Shown here: in pieces, positions 11,257 through 21,764 of the stretch | Position numbering within the stretch: position 1 is the stretch's first letter | Layout of the letters: every line of letters begins with the position of its first letter | Source: Pilatotrama ljubarskyi | Taxonomy: Eukaryota > Basidiomycota > Agaricomycetes > Polyporales > Polyporaceae | NCBI GenBank assembly: GCA_022385805.1 | Contig: MU277688.1 | Location: 333,328 to 397,327, forward strand | Length of the DNA stretch: 64,000 nucleotides | Reading direction: 5' to 3' | The notes under the pieces: model-generated | What the model was told of the DNA's origin: nothing | The model's input: only the letters and a program-made list of their open reading frames with translations | The model's database searches: none | Position numbers and translations under genes: made by a program

Positions 11257-11865
11257 GGCTGACCTCAGCGCGGAGTACTAGTGGTAGCAGTGCGGATTGA
11301 CATATTTGTCGTGTTGGCGGCGGAAAGTATCGCTTCGAGACGGTGTAATTCACGGCCTCACGCAGCGTGAGCGCCCTTGCGTGCGTGCGTCCGATGACCC
11401 TCCCCCAATACCGAGCACCTTCAATACGGGAGATATTAAGTAGACCCGTCCAACGTGGTAGGAGAGTCGAGCCGAAGGACATTCTTTGTCGGTAACCGCA
11501 GTGTCCAGACAAAAGCGGCTGAGAGCCGACATCAAAGCAATGGCCAATATGTGCCAGTGACTCTCGAGTCTCGACGGGATGGAGCAGCATAGAATCAAGT
11601 GTTCGAACTTCGTGTGCTAGATCTGATATACAGAGTACCTGTTTTAGTCAGCAGATCAAGGTGAACAGAAGGACGGCTCGAGTCGGATGACTGCTGGGCG
11701 GTCGGTGGCGAATGTCCGATTTTCGCGGAATTTTGATTGGAGGTCGAAGCGCGACTGAGTCAACAAGCGCCCATCTGCACTCTACCCTCAACCACCATCC
11801 CGCCTCTCCGCTCTCTCCCATCCACCACCTCTCTCTCCAGTCCACCCGCCTCCAAACAGCCCATT
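11257..11865. other. Intergenic and RAD6 leader
   Basis: No convincing gene. The last 120 bp (about 11,745-11,865) is rich in CTCTCC and CCACC pyrimidine tracts, typical of the 5' leader of highly expressed basidiomycete genes, and directly precedes the RAD6 start. Confidence 0.45.
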
Positions 11866-12489
11866 ATGGTGCGTCACAAACGGCTTGGTGCTCCTTACTG
11901 AGTCTGACAGCTTCTTCAGTCGACCAACTGCCGCCGCCGCCTCATCCGTGACTTCAAGCGGCTCTCTACCGACCCTCCCGGTGGCATCTCCGGCAGCCCA
12001 TGCCCAGACAACATCATGTTGTGGAACGCCGTCATATTTGGTCCAGGTGAGTGCTGTTTGGGCAGTTGCACCGGCGAAAGCGTGCTGATCCGGTCCCTAC
12101 GCCCAGCGGACACGCCGTTCGAAGATGGCACTTTCAAGCTCCTCCTCACCTTTGACGAGTCGTACCCCAACAAGCCACCGACGGTCAAGTTCCTCTCGAG
12201 GATGTTCCACCCGAACGTGTACGCGAACGGCGAGCTCTGCCTAGACATCCTGCAGAACCGTTGGTCCCCGACATACGATGTGGCCGCGATCCTCACCTCG
12301 ATCCAGTCTCTCTTGCACGACCCGAACCCGAACAGCCCTGCGAACGCGGAGGCCGCCCAGCTCTACCGCGAGAACATGAAGGAGTATGTGCGGAGAGTCC
12401 GCGCCACCGTCGAGGAGAGCTGGCTGGACCCGGACGAACATGAGGCGATGCGGAAGGAGGATGCGTCCGCATCCGCACCAGAGGCGTAG
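11866..12489 (+). CDS. RAD6: Ubiquitin-conjugating enzyme E2 Rad6/Ubc2
   Basis: Three exons, 11866-11868 (the ATG alone), 11920-12046 and 12107-12489, give 170 residues in phase. The spliced start [20 protein letters not shown] is the Rad6 N-terminus needed for binding Ubr1. The UBC fold follows: [26 protein letters not shown], the HPN motif (FHPNVYANG) and the active-site cysteine in [14 protein letters not shown]. Rad6 transfers ubiquitin with Rad18 to PCNA, with Bre1 to histone H2B and with Ubr1 to N-degron substrates. The catalytic domain is followed by an acidic tail ([20 protein letters not shown]), as in yeast Rad6. The start is fixed by homology: exon 2 lacks an initiator, and the ATG at 11,866 is directly followed by a GTGCGT donor. 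Confidence 0.96.
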
Positions 12490-13187
12490 ACGACTGCTGC
12501 CTCTGCACACGCCATGGCTTGCTGAGATACCTCTGTCTTTCGCTGAGCGGATGTTTCATTCGGTTGTGCGAGGTGATGCCGTACTGAGCATGTACGTCGA
12601 GCATCGTTGGGCTTTGATCTGGTATATAAGTTATGTACGATGGATGTAATGTCGGCCGTTTCCTGTTCAGACTGTGGCATATGTAGCACTATACCAATGC
12701 GGACTCTCGTCTCTATCTCCGTTTCTGTATGAGAGTTCGGGGTAGTGCACGGGGTGTGGGTCGTGTGCCTTGATCTGTTCAGCGGTCATCGCGTCCAATT
12801 CATCTCCGTCCGTGAATGCACAAGGATGTGTTGCGCGCTCGAACAAGACGCATTCTCGTATAGTGACCTTTGGACCTGTCCATGATGTGGCGGTCGTCGT
12901 GAACCTCGTACCGCTCAGACTGTACATAGTCTCCGCTCCTGAGCCAATCACTTACTGGGCCGTCTGCCAGGATGTTGTTCGAAGTAACACCACTAGTGAA
13001 ATCATGCGATGTGCTAGCAGTGTGCGTTGATTACACGTGTACTACAGTCTTGGAGGACCGGCTTGGTGAGTGCTATGCTGACAACAACATCCACAGAAAG
13101 ACAGTCCGGACGAAGATGGCCGCGATGAGCCAAAGCTTCAGGTATCAAATGAATGTTTCACGGAAGAAGACTTGTGCATCGGTCTCG
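12490..13187. other. Intergenic between RAD6 and the first GPI-protein gene
   Basis: About 700 bp holding the 3' flanks of two convergent genes. Short open frames exist on both strands but none resembles a protein family. No repeat is visible. Confidence 0.4.
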
Positions 13188-14214
13188 TCACGCCATGACG
13201 GCGCCCACGACGGCGACCAGACCAGTGACGAGGACCTGAGCCACCGTGGCTCCAAACGACCCGCTGACGCTGAGAGCACCATTCGGGGCGGCGGAGACAG
13301 ACGTGCTCGGTGCAGTGTTCGCGATATTGGTGGGGCTTGTTCCCAGAGCGTTTGTGCCCCCGAAAGCGGAGTTGCTGACCGTCAGCGTAGAGCCACCACC
13401 CACAGGGGTGGATGGTACCGCGGTCGTCCCCTGGAGAACGGTCAGCTCACCGGAATACATGGGGAGGAGAGGTTACTGACCGTGGATACAGGCGTCGAAC
13501 CGCTGCTTGTGGTCGCCGTACCACCCACGGGCGTCGAACCGCTGCTACTGGTCGCGGTGCCTCCCACAGGAGTCGAGCCGCTACTGGTGGTCGCAGTGCC
13601 GCCTACGGGAGTCGAACCGCTAGACGTGGTGGTAGACCTGCCTGCAGAATGGCTGGTCACGGTGCTGGTCTTGGCACTGGAGGAAGCGGAGGCGGCAGTA
13701 CTCAAGACGATGCTGCTCGCAGAGGAACGAGCGACGCTGTCGGTGGTCACTGCGGAGGATCCTGCTCGCGACGAAAACGAGACGTCCGTGCTGATAGTTC
13801 CAGTGTGAGATGAGAACCCGGCGTCCGTGGTGGTGGTTGCCCCGAGTCGCGACCAGAACTCGGCGTCCGTGGTGATTGTTGCGCCAAGTCGCGACCAAAA
13901 GTCGGCGTCCGTGGTGATTGTTGTGCCGAATTGCGACCAAAAGTCGGCGTCCGTAGTAATAGTGTTCGAGTGAGACACTTCATTGCGCCTCTACAGGCAC
14001 GCGTTCAAGTTCAATGACATTGAATACATTGCCTTATGAGCGGACGCACCTTGAGGGCACCCAACGTGTCACGGCCCACGATGGGAGGCGCAAGAGCATT
14101 CGCTAGGGGAGCTGCATCAATTCCATGGCTCCCAGGTGAGCACTTCGCAGAAGCTCAACCCGTACCGTGCGTCGCGGCCAACACGGCACCAACAACCATG
14201 CTAAGGAGACGCAT
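13188..14214 (-). CDS. GPI-anchored Ser/Thr-rich cell-wall-type protein with two repeat arrays
   Basis: Four exons (14166-14214, 14050-14102, 13481-13990, 13188-13430), 284 residues, in phase. A signal peptide (MRLLSMVVGAVLAATHANA) leads to a basic KRR that resembles a Kex2-type site, then four imperfect repeats of about 14 residues (TITTDADFWSRLGA type), a Ser-rich stalk, and four tandem copies of a 12-residue unit (TSSGSTPVGGTA). The C-terminus is a GPI signal: small residues (SAAPNGALSVSGSFGATVAQ) then the hydrophobic LVTGLVAVVGAVMA to the stop. The protein should sit on the plasma membrane or be linked to the wall, heavily O-mannosylated. It has no catalytic domain. It is a paralogue of the gene at 16,877-17,613 (same MRLL signal and same PNGALxxS tail). 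Confidence 0.85.
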
Positions 14215-14695
14215 GTTTGGAACGCTGCTGACAGGTCGAGAACGGACTAAGGGAAGGACAAGACGCCTGGGGGCGCAGGGGGTGAACAGTAGGTGAGGGG
14301 TATGATATTGATCTCTGCAGGCTGCACGTCCCGACCCTGCTATTTGACCAGAACTTGAAGCTCGGACCGAGTGGGAACCGAGCGGAGGCTTTCATGCCGT
14401 CCACTGGGCAACAAGGAACGGTTGTACAGCCACTGCTGTCAGTGGGCTCGCAGGTCCGTCGATGGCATATCATCGTGATGCCCTGATGTTGGCGTTTTAT
14501 GAGAGGCACATGGTCCATATAGTCTCGCGCAGTCCCAGAGGAGAAGTATTCGGACCCCATGTCAAGCGGGACGGCTCATGTCGGCCGCACACGGAGGATT
14601 ACTTCATAGCCGTCGTGAGCAATGGTAGAGGCAAAGGGTAAAGACGCGGCAGCAATACAGAGGCGGCTCCGCCGCGGCCATACATGGCCATACTT

Positions 14696-14755
14696 CACTG
14701 GGTGAAGCGCCGGATTTTGGCCGCGAAGCATCCACGCGGAATGCCGAGATGCTGC
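14696..14755 (+). repeat. Left terminal inverted repeat of the CACTA-like element
   Basis: 60 bp, starts CACTGGGTGAAGCGCC; inverted partner at 15,868-15,927 with six mismatches. Direct flank ctt. Confidence 0.75.
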
Positions 14756-15867
14756 TTCGATGGCCATGAGATTCGACATAAATGTCACTTTTCACGCAAC
14801 CTCATAGCAATCCAGAGGCTCTACTGAGATACTGACCAGATTGCTCAAGTCTTCGGGTCCGTGCGCAGCCCCCGCCGCGCCCGGTATCACTTACATTGCG
14901 CGCTCTCTTCCTCATCCTCTTCTTCCTTCTCTACTCCCTCCTCCTCCCTCCTTCTCCCCCTCCTCTTCGTTGTCGACGCCGTGGAGCGCAGGGGTATTTG
15001 AGCTATATCATGCCACGAGAAACCTAAACAGTCGCACTGGCAAGTGAGTGTTCTCCACTGCATATATCCACGTCGTATATAAGTGCGCGTCATCTCTCAA
15101 TGATTTGGAACTGACCCTCCCATTCTAGGAGGCAGATGCCAGCATAGCAGGTCAGCAGGTGAGCACATGTACGTCCTAGATCACCACCCAATGCCAATGC
15201 TGAATGCTACAGATTGAGGGCCTCTTCGCAATGTCCCCCGTCCGTGCTGATCATGACTGGCCGATTCCGCGCTCACTTGGCTTGTGAATGTCTGGTGATT
15301 GTGAGTACGTACAGTCTCCCCTCTGCGATGCCACCGTAGTACTGATCTGGTGACTAGGTCTCATTTCCTTACAGACCGCCATCGAGCATACCCACGGACT
15401 CAACATGGACACTGATCTGTCTTCGGTACGTGTATTATTCTCAGCTCGGCACGATCCCGCGTTCAAATTTTAATGTCTAACCCGCCTTCCCAGGTGGTTT
15501 CAGGCACTTCCAGATGCAGTATCGACGGGCTCGTGAGGGCAGATCATAAAGCACTTTTACAGTACCAGTGACGTGGCCTATTTCGCTTTCTCTGCATATG
15601 TCATAGTATTACATACATTACATGATGAAAATAACATTCCGTTTGCCCTCTTTCCATTTGAGTGCGCGTGCGCTGCACCATCAGCGGGCGGAGGTGCCCT
15701 GGGGCGTGGCCAGAAACCAGGCAGCTGCGAGCTGCGGCTGAGATGCTATGGGCCGAGGAACCTCTGTACAACATGATAAGAATCTTCGAATAACCCCTGA
15801 GGAATGTGATAATGCGGAAGACATGCTGAACGGCACGGAACCTGGGTAGAATGCGTACAGCATGAGT

Positions 15868-15927
15868 GCAGTATCTCGGCATTCTGCACGGATGCTTCGC
15901 GACCAGAATCCGGCGCTTCACCCAGTG
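15868..15927 (-). repeat. Right terminal inverted repeat of the CACTA-like element
   Basis: 60 bp, ends GGCGCTTCACCCAGTG and is followed by the duplicated ctt. Confidence 0.75.
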
Positions 15928-16074
15928 CTTGAGTCCATTGCCACAGCAATGCCGAGTGCGGGCTCACGTCGCCGCGTAAGGAAGGACGATGTGCGCGGCT
16001 GCATCTGCGGCGCCCGTCATCAAGCTGGAAAGTCTTGGCGGAGAGTGCTTTCAGGACCCCGGAAAATACACTGA

Positions 16075-16211
16075 GAGCTCATATCCCCTGGAACCCCGAA
16101 AATAGGGCCTCCAGAGGGTCATTTTCAGGCACAATTACTATATATGGTAATAATTACCATAAAGGGAAATCCAAAAAGGGCTGAAATCGAGGTTTTTTGG
16201 GATATGAGCTC
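16075..16211. mobile_element. Short inverted-repeat element (MITE candidate, 137 bp)
   Basis: Perfect 13-bp terminal inverted repeats GAGCTCATATCCC (16,075-16,087) and its complement (16,199-16,211) enclose an A/T-rich core. Near the centre lies a 19-nt palindrome (16,143-16,161: nine bases, one spacer, nine bases). There is no coding capacity. The layout is that of a miniature inverted-repeat transposable element; no clear target duplication is seen. Confidence 0.5.
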
Positions 16212-16316
16212 AGTACGGATTTTCCGGCGTCCTGTGCTTTCGGGCGGCGATGGCGTACAACGTCGGCGCTCTCCGGGGTAGCGCCCGCCTCAACTCCGAT
16301 GGCCGAAACTGTTTTT

Positions 16317-16337
16317 CTCTCTCTCTCTCTCTCTCTC
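16317..16337 (+). repeat. (CT)n microsatellite
   Basis: Uninterrupted CT dinucleotide run of 21 bases. Confidence 0.95.
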
Positions 16338-16876
16338 GGTGGCGCGCCGAAGCAGCCCGTCTGCAGAGTGTGGACGCTTTAAGGAAGCGCATATGAGCCT
16401 AGAAGTCATAGCGGAGTCCTTCTAGAGGTGATATAGCTCGAAAAGATGCCACGGGTACTTCCCGTGTCCGTTGGAAGACACGGAGCTTTCCGTTCCCAGA
16501 ACTACGCCGACGAACAGAGGGCGCAAGCACAAAGCGATAATTGTTACTGGTCCAAAGCCTGGCAGGGAGGATGGTCAGTACATGAGAGCGCATTCTGATG
16601 TGCACTCAACGTACACCACGCTTGATCAATTGCACGGACGTAGCACAGTCGTCGATGTACCGAGGAAACGCGGTCAGAGAGCAAGCTGATGTAATAACGG
16701 GACACTATATTCCACCAAAGAGAACAAGCGTCCTACGAAAGTCCACTAGTAACAAACGAAAGGACTGTCCTCGGAAAGAGCAACAACCCAGACAAAAGAG
16801 TCTATAAGCTCCTGTTCGAAACCGCCCAACGACCCAATCGACAGCGCCAACATGCCGTGCCAGCATATCAAGTCCA

Positions 16877-17613
16877 TTAGAGCATCACGGCACCGACCGC
16901 AACGAGCACACCAGCCACGAGGACCTGGGCCGCTCCAGCAGGTGCGCTGAAGGTTAACGCGCCGTTGGGCGTGTTGGATGTGGTGGTATCTGGGGCCAAG
17001 CTGGCGCTGGTCTGGCTACCCGTAGGGGACCCGGTACCACCTCCTGAACTTGGCGCGTTGGAGCCCGTCGGCAAGTCCGAACCGATGGTGGCCTATGATC
17101 CGGAAGAGGACCGGTCGGCATGAGCGGATTAAGTGCATAGTGAGCGGAGTAGACTCACCGAGGGCGGGAAAGACGACGACGCGTCGGTCGCGAACGTGGC
17201 CCCGCCGTTGCCCGAGCCTGCAGGAGGGATAGCGGCCGAACTGGTCGGGAAGGAGGTGGCGTCGGTCGCACCCGAACTGCTCGGCACGGCAACGGTAGTC
17301 GCACCGCCGCTGCTGGCGTCAGTCAGGATGGTGGTGCCGGTGCTCGACGCGACTGGTACAGTGGTCGCTGCCAATGAAGACGCGACCTCCGTTGTAGCAG
17401 GCTCGCTTGAAGCCCTTCTGTCGAGATCCTATGAAGACATATTCGGTAAGTGAACGAGTCGGCTACTGTCCCGGGGAGAACGCACATGGACAGCAATAGC
17501 GTTGACTAGCAGGGGTGATATGAGCCAACCGGAAACATATGTCGAGCAGAGACAAAGAACATACCTTGAACGGCGACCAACGCAGCGCTCACGAGGATGT
17601 TGAGGAGACGCAT
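16877..17613 (-). CDS. GPI-anchored Ser/Thr-rich protein, paralogue of the 13.2-14.2 kb gene
   Basis: Four exons (17565-17613, 17486-17505, 17159-17428, 16877-17092) encode 184 residues in phase; exon 2 has only 20 nt. The signal peptide MRLLNILVSAALVAVQVNA is followed by DLDRRA, a possible dibasic processing site, then a Ser/Thr/Ala-rich stalk without the tandem arrays of the paralogue, and the GPI tail SNTPNGALTFSAPAGAAQVL with VAGVLVAVGAVML at the end. Exon layout (49-nt first exon, short second exon, long stalk exon, tail exon) matches the neighbour exactly, so the two arose by duplication. Expected location is the cell surface or wall. No enzymatic motif is visible. Confidence 0.83.
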
Positions 17614-18552
17614 TGTGTGAACTAAGTGACGAGAAGGGATGGCGGGTGATTAATAGGGAGACGCCTAAGAGCTGAAGAGTTGAGGACTTCAAGAAGGCGG
17701 GGGTCGATGTGGGATAACCGCGTCCTCGCCTCGTATTTGAGCGTCGGTCGGGGACGGGTGGGGATACGCCAAGGAATACGCGGCCGCCTTCAAGGCGTCT
17801 GCAAATTCACTGCCACTGGGCTTCAAAGGCCGTAGATGGGAGTTGGCGACGTTGTATTCGGAACGTCTCATGCGCGCGTGGTCGCGATAGATCATGCCAG
17901 CAACTCTTCTCTCCGACTTGCTGAAAGGGCAGTGGTGAGCCGACTTGTGCAGCTCCATCCGGAGCGAACAGCAGCGACCACTAGCTTGTTGCATAGGCCT
18001 CACAAGACAAATACGGACCGAGGATCTCAGACTTTGGGCCGGTGCGGCGTGTACTCGCCGTGCATCTGTTTCATACAGCTTGCAAAGCTGTGGTGAGTGG
18101 TCGCAGATGGGAAAGCTGAACGTGCAACGTACAGCACGGGCTCCATGACCTGAAAGGATCCGCGTTTTCAGCAGGCAAAACCACACGTCAACAATCGGAC
18201 ATACCTCTGGCTGCATCGAGGTGCAGGGTCCAGTGGGACCACGGATGTAGCGTTAGCTTTCCGCCAAGCGACGGTCATGGCATGCCCTGTGTATATATTC
18301 CGGTCGGCCTGGAGGGTGGGGCTGGAGGCAGCATCTGGCCTTGAGGTAAAGCTGTATCCAGAAAGCGCATTGGAAATTGGCTTGGTTGGGCTATACAAAC
18401 GATGTCCACGCGTTCGGACTTCGCCAGGTTCGCTCATCATCAGATTGGCCAGAGATGCTCCTCAGTGAGGATGATGTGTGTTCATGTTTTTGTCAAGTAT
18501 TGGGAATACTTGCTGCTGCTTTCCGTATCCCCTCGCGCCGGACAAGGACGAG
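17614..18552. other. Intergenic
   Basis: Promoter side of the GPI-protein gene. Open frames up to 175 codons occur on the minus strand (17,689-18,216), but their composition is low-complexity and they match no family I recognise. Confidence 0.35.
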
Positions 18553-18554
18553 TA

Positions 18555-18822
18555 GCACGAGGGGCAATGGCCCATGCTCTGGCCTGGAATAGGCAGGGGA
18601 AATGGGGTGAATTGTTCTCCTGGTTCTGGTCCGGAGCCAGTCTAGGAATCCGGACAATAGAACACAAAGCGCCGGATTCATCGCATTTCTTATCGATAAG
18701 TAGGTTTACTTATCCAGATTCCGGACCCGAACCAGGCTGGTAACCAGGTTGTCGACAGGAGTCCAGTTCAGTTCAAATTCCTGGCCTGTTCAGGAGGGAA
18801 GCACGGGCTAATGCCCCTCGTG
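18555..18822. mobile_element. Inverted-repeat element flanked by TA (MITE candidate, 268 bp)
   Basis: Left end GCACGAGGGGCAATGGCC and right end GGGCTAATGCCCCTCGTG are imperfect inverted repeats (about 19 of 22 positions). Further in, CCTGGTTCTGGTCCGGA pairs with TCCGGACCCGAACCAGG. Both ends are flanked by TA (18,553-18,554 and 18,823-18,824), the target duplication of Tc1/mariner elements. The centre holds the palindrome CTTATCGATAAG. No coding capacity. Confidence 0.5.
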
Positions 18823-19017
18823 TAGGGTAGTTCGATGCGAAGTCCGACATGTGCATAACGCACGAGCTTGAGCGCCTGTGCTCGCGTGGCTACATTTCGG
18901 CACTTTCCGCCCGTCGCTCATTTTGGCGATTTCAGCCACCGCCGTTTCGTCCGACTGCTTTTGCTCCTAACCGCGTCCTGCAAAAATGAAAACCTTCTCT
19001 GTTCTGTGCCACCCGCC

Positions 19018-20471
19018 ATGGAGCCACTCACGCGCTCTGAGATCCTCAAAACGCTCAACTCAATGGGTGTAGAGATACCCGCGAACACCAAGCTCCCAGA
19101 CGAGACCCTTGAAAAACGGCTGCGCTCCGCCCTCGATGCCGCGCAGGAGAAGAACCGGTTCTCCGACCAGCTCGACCTTCGAAGCCTTCGCAAGTGGCCG
19201 CTGCTCAAAGGCGGAGAGCCGCAGGCGTGGGATGAGGGCCGATCGCTCCTCGACGCGGTGAAGCGGGGAAATATGCAGGAGGCAAGGCAGAACCACCTTG
19301 CGAGCCTCCTAGGCGCGGATCGACACAACGAGCTCTATGTTGATCCATTCATGGACCTGCGCCAGACTGTGATGAGCATAGCGAACGTCTTGGACCAGGG
19401 ACTTAGCTGGTGCATCATACAAGACCCTGCGCACGAGCAACATGCCATCAACATCCGAGTGAGCAACTCTCCTATTTGTCTCTGACCTGGCCAGGGCTGA
19501 ATCCCGTACGGCTTGTATACAGTTCTTGCACATCTACGAGCTTGACAAGAAGACTCCAGCGATAGTCCTCCTCTACCGCCCTTTCTCGCGCGAAAACGCG
19601 ATGGAAGGCGCGCGCTGGTACCACTACCAAGCCTACACCAACCCGCGGAACACCAGCAACGTAGGCATAACAATCAAAGCGACCCCGCTCGAGCAGAAAG
19701 TGCTCCTCAAGCTCTTCAGTATAAACGCCAAGCTTCTCCCCCAAGACTTTGTCCCCGAGAAGCAGCAGCACGAGGAGCACTACCGCGCGTCCGTCCTCCT
19801 GCCCGTCGGCCCGCTCGGCTTTGAGGCCATCGGCAAGCTCAACAACATCTCGGGGTGCGCGATCTGCGGGAAGCGCAGCGGGCTCCGATGTGGCCAGTGC
19901 CAGTCCGCTTCGTACTGCAGCCCCGGTAAGTCCGCCTCCTCGCACCGCCCATCGTCCCCGACTTCGCTCATCCAACATGAATGCAGAGTGCCAGCGCGTC
20001 GACTGGCCGAGCCACAAGCCCGTCTGCCGCTCGCTCAAAGGCGGCCGCTGGTCCACGGTCACCTTCCGCGCCCAAGCACCCGGCACCGAGGGCATGTACT
20101 CCGCGCTGATCAACCGCTACACGAACATGACCCGCACCGAGGACATCCTCTCCAACATGGTCGATCCGAACGCCCCGCCCGTCCCGCCGCCGAACGTCCA
20201 CTCCGACAAGCCGTTCCTCGTCAAGCTGCAGGTCGGCTTGACGGGCCCGAGCAGGGACAGCATCATGGTGTACGATCGGCAGAGGTCGTTCGGGCAGGTG
20301 TGGCTGGCGCGGGGGGACGATCCCGCGGCTTTCGCGGATTTGGTGGCGGAGATGGCGGGCCCGAGGGGCGGGTATGGGGGTGTGAAGATGTATCGGTGGG
20401 CGAAGAGGACGGGGGAGTGGGAACTTAGTGTCTGTGTGGACCGGACGCCCGAGACGGATATCAAGTGGTAA
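19018..20471 (+). CDS. MYND-type zinc-finger protein
   Basis: Three exons, 19018-19458, 19523-19925 and 19987-20471, give 442 residues in phase. The N-terminal 280 residues form a conserved fungal region without a named domain (starts MEPLTRSEILKTLNSMGVEI). A MYND finger follows at about residues 268-305: CAICGKRSGLRCGQCQSASY, then CSPECQRVDWPSHKPVC across an intron, supplying the C4-C2HC zinc ligands. MYND fingers bind proline-rich peptides in transcriptional regulators and SET/DEAD-family proteins; here no SET domain is present. The C-terminal 140 residues carry no recognised domain. The start is the first ATG with a good context (GCCATGG) and lies just downstream of a pyrimidine-rich leader. 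Confidence 0.88.
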
Positions 20472-20834
20472 TGGTATGGTTACGCATATACGAGGTCTGC
20501 GCTCGAGCGTCGAGGTTGGGTCGTTCTGTCGTGCTGCTGCAGTTTACGTGCTGGAGCACGGTGCACGTATCATCCCTGCACCATCTACCGTGCGGTGGGG
20601 TGAGCTTTCTTTTGCAATCATGCAACGTGCACTATGGCTGCATCGGACATGCTCAAAGGTTTCCCAAGACTTAGATTATCAAGCGACACATCCGTATGTT
20701 CCATTACGCCGCCAGCCAGTGCAATACATTGCTCGGAATAGGAACCAAGAGCACTAACCACGCCTCATCCCGGAGCCCGAACACAAGCAGAGAAGGGTAT
20801 CCCGACATCCCGACAACAATCCCAGTCCTTGCAC

Positions 20835-21764
20835 TCACAACGCGAGCACAGCGAACATCGCGCCCACAACACCCGCCACACCAACAGACGACATCGCCGC
20901 ACCCAGACCCGCGCCGTTCTTCTGCGCGCCGTCGCCGCTGCTGCCCGACCCAGACAGCGGGTCCGACACACCCGAATCCGAGCCGCTGCCCGTGCTCTGC
21001 GCCGCGCCCGTCACGACGGTCTTCGTGCCGACCGAGCCTCCCGCCGTGGAAGTCGGCGCGGCCGTTGCGGACGCCGAGACAGGCAAGTTGGAGTTCGTTC
21101 CTTGCGCGCTGCCGCTGGTCGCGGCCGCACTGCCGCTGGGGATGGTGAGCGGGTTGGCGGCGACGGGTGCGTTGGCGCTCGAGCACGCCTGAGTGTACTC
21201 TGACAGCGGGGCGCTCAGGATGAGACGGAGGCGGAGGGACGGGGAGGGCGGCAGGACTGACCGTCGTAGCTCTCCTGCACCTCGGTGAGGGTGGCCTGGT
21301 CGGGGTCGATGCTGAGCGCGCACTCGAGGCAGTTGTAGAGGCCGGTGTTCGTCGAGCTGCTGCAGAGGCAGCTGATGTCGGTGCTGCAGCTTGCGCTCTG
21401 CGGACACGCGTTTTGTCAGCCCGTCATGAAGAAGGGACACGCAGGTGAGCACGTACGTTCAGCGCGGTGCTGATGACCGAGCAGTCAGACTGGCACTGCA
21501 GGCAGACGGTGCTGTCAGGTTTCTTTCCTCCTTCCCGCGGGGCGTGAGTAAGAATGGGCAGGCGGTCTGCTTACCTGCGCAGGGATGTCGGACGGGTCAA
21601 AACCCGCTTGCCGGACTCGGAGCAAGCTGGCAAGAGGGGACCGAGGGTAGACAGCAGACGCGGCCGCTGGACGCTCCGTGAGCAACAACGAAAGTTTGCG
21701 CACAAGATATGCTCTCACCTTGACCCGCGACGAGGGCAACAGAAAGGAGCGTGAGGCCGTACAT
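20835..21764 (-). CDS. Secreted 8-cysteine, GPI-anchored surface protein
   Basis: Exons 21719-21764, a short second exon ending at the FDPSDIPAQ codons (about 21,576-21,607), 21457-21495, 21262-21397 and 20835-21199; about 205 residues, in phase. Signal peptide MYGLTLLSVALVAGQ; then eight cysteines in a compact domain (CQSDC, SASCSTDISCLC, YNCLEC, QAC), a spacing similar to the CFEM-like secreted domains of fungi. A Ser/Thr/Ala-rich stalk follows, and a GPI signal (KNGAGLGAAMSSVGVAGVVG then MFAVLAL) ends the protein. Basidiomycete proteins with this design are surface-exposed; heme or iron binding is known only for true CFEM proteins and is not claimed here. The acceptor of exon 2 is uncertain because two in-phase choices exist. 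Confidence 0.8.

Larger units (their letters stand above)
14696..15927. mobile_element. Nonautonomous CACTA-like (EnSpm) DNA transposon
   Basis: A 1,232-bp segment bounded by 60-bp terminal inverted repeats, 14,696-14,755 and 15,868-15,927, matching at 54 of 60 positions. Both begin CACTGGGTGAAGCGCCGG and are flanked by the direct trinucleotide ctt (14,693-14,695 and 15,928-15,930). Termini starting CACT[A/G] with a 3-bp target duplication are the signature of the CACTA/EnSpm superfamily. The interior contains only short open frames and nothing like a transposase, so it would depend on an element elsewhere. About 10% divergence between the repeats suggests an old insertion. Confidence 0.72.

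Noticed and set aside
13442..13983. Alternative frames through the repeat arrays (Arg/Pro-rich or Gly/Arg-rich products)
   Set aside because: They are shadows of the tandem repeats in the GPI-protein gene; only the Ser/Thr frame has signal peptide and GPI tail.
17689..18216. 175-codon minus-strand frame
   Set aside because: Sequence is not family-like, begins and ends without gene signals, and lies in a promoter region.
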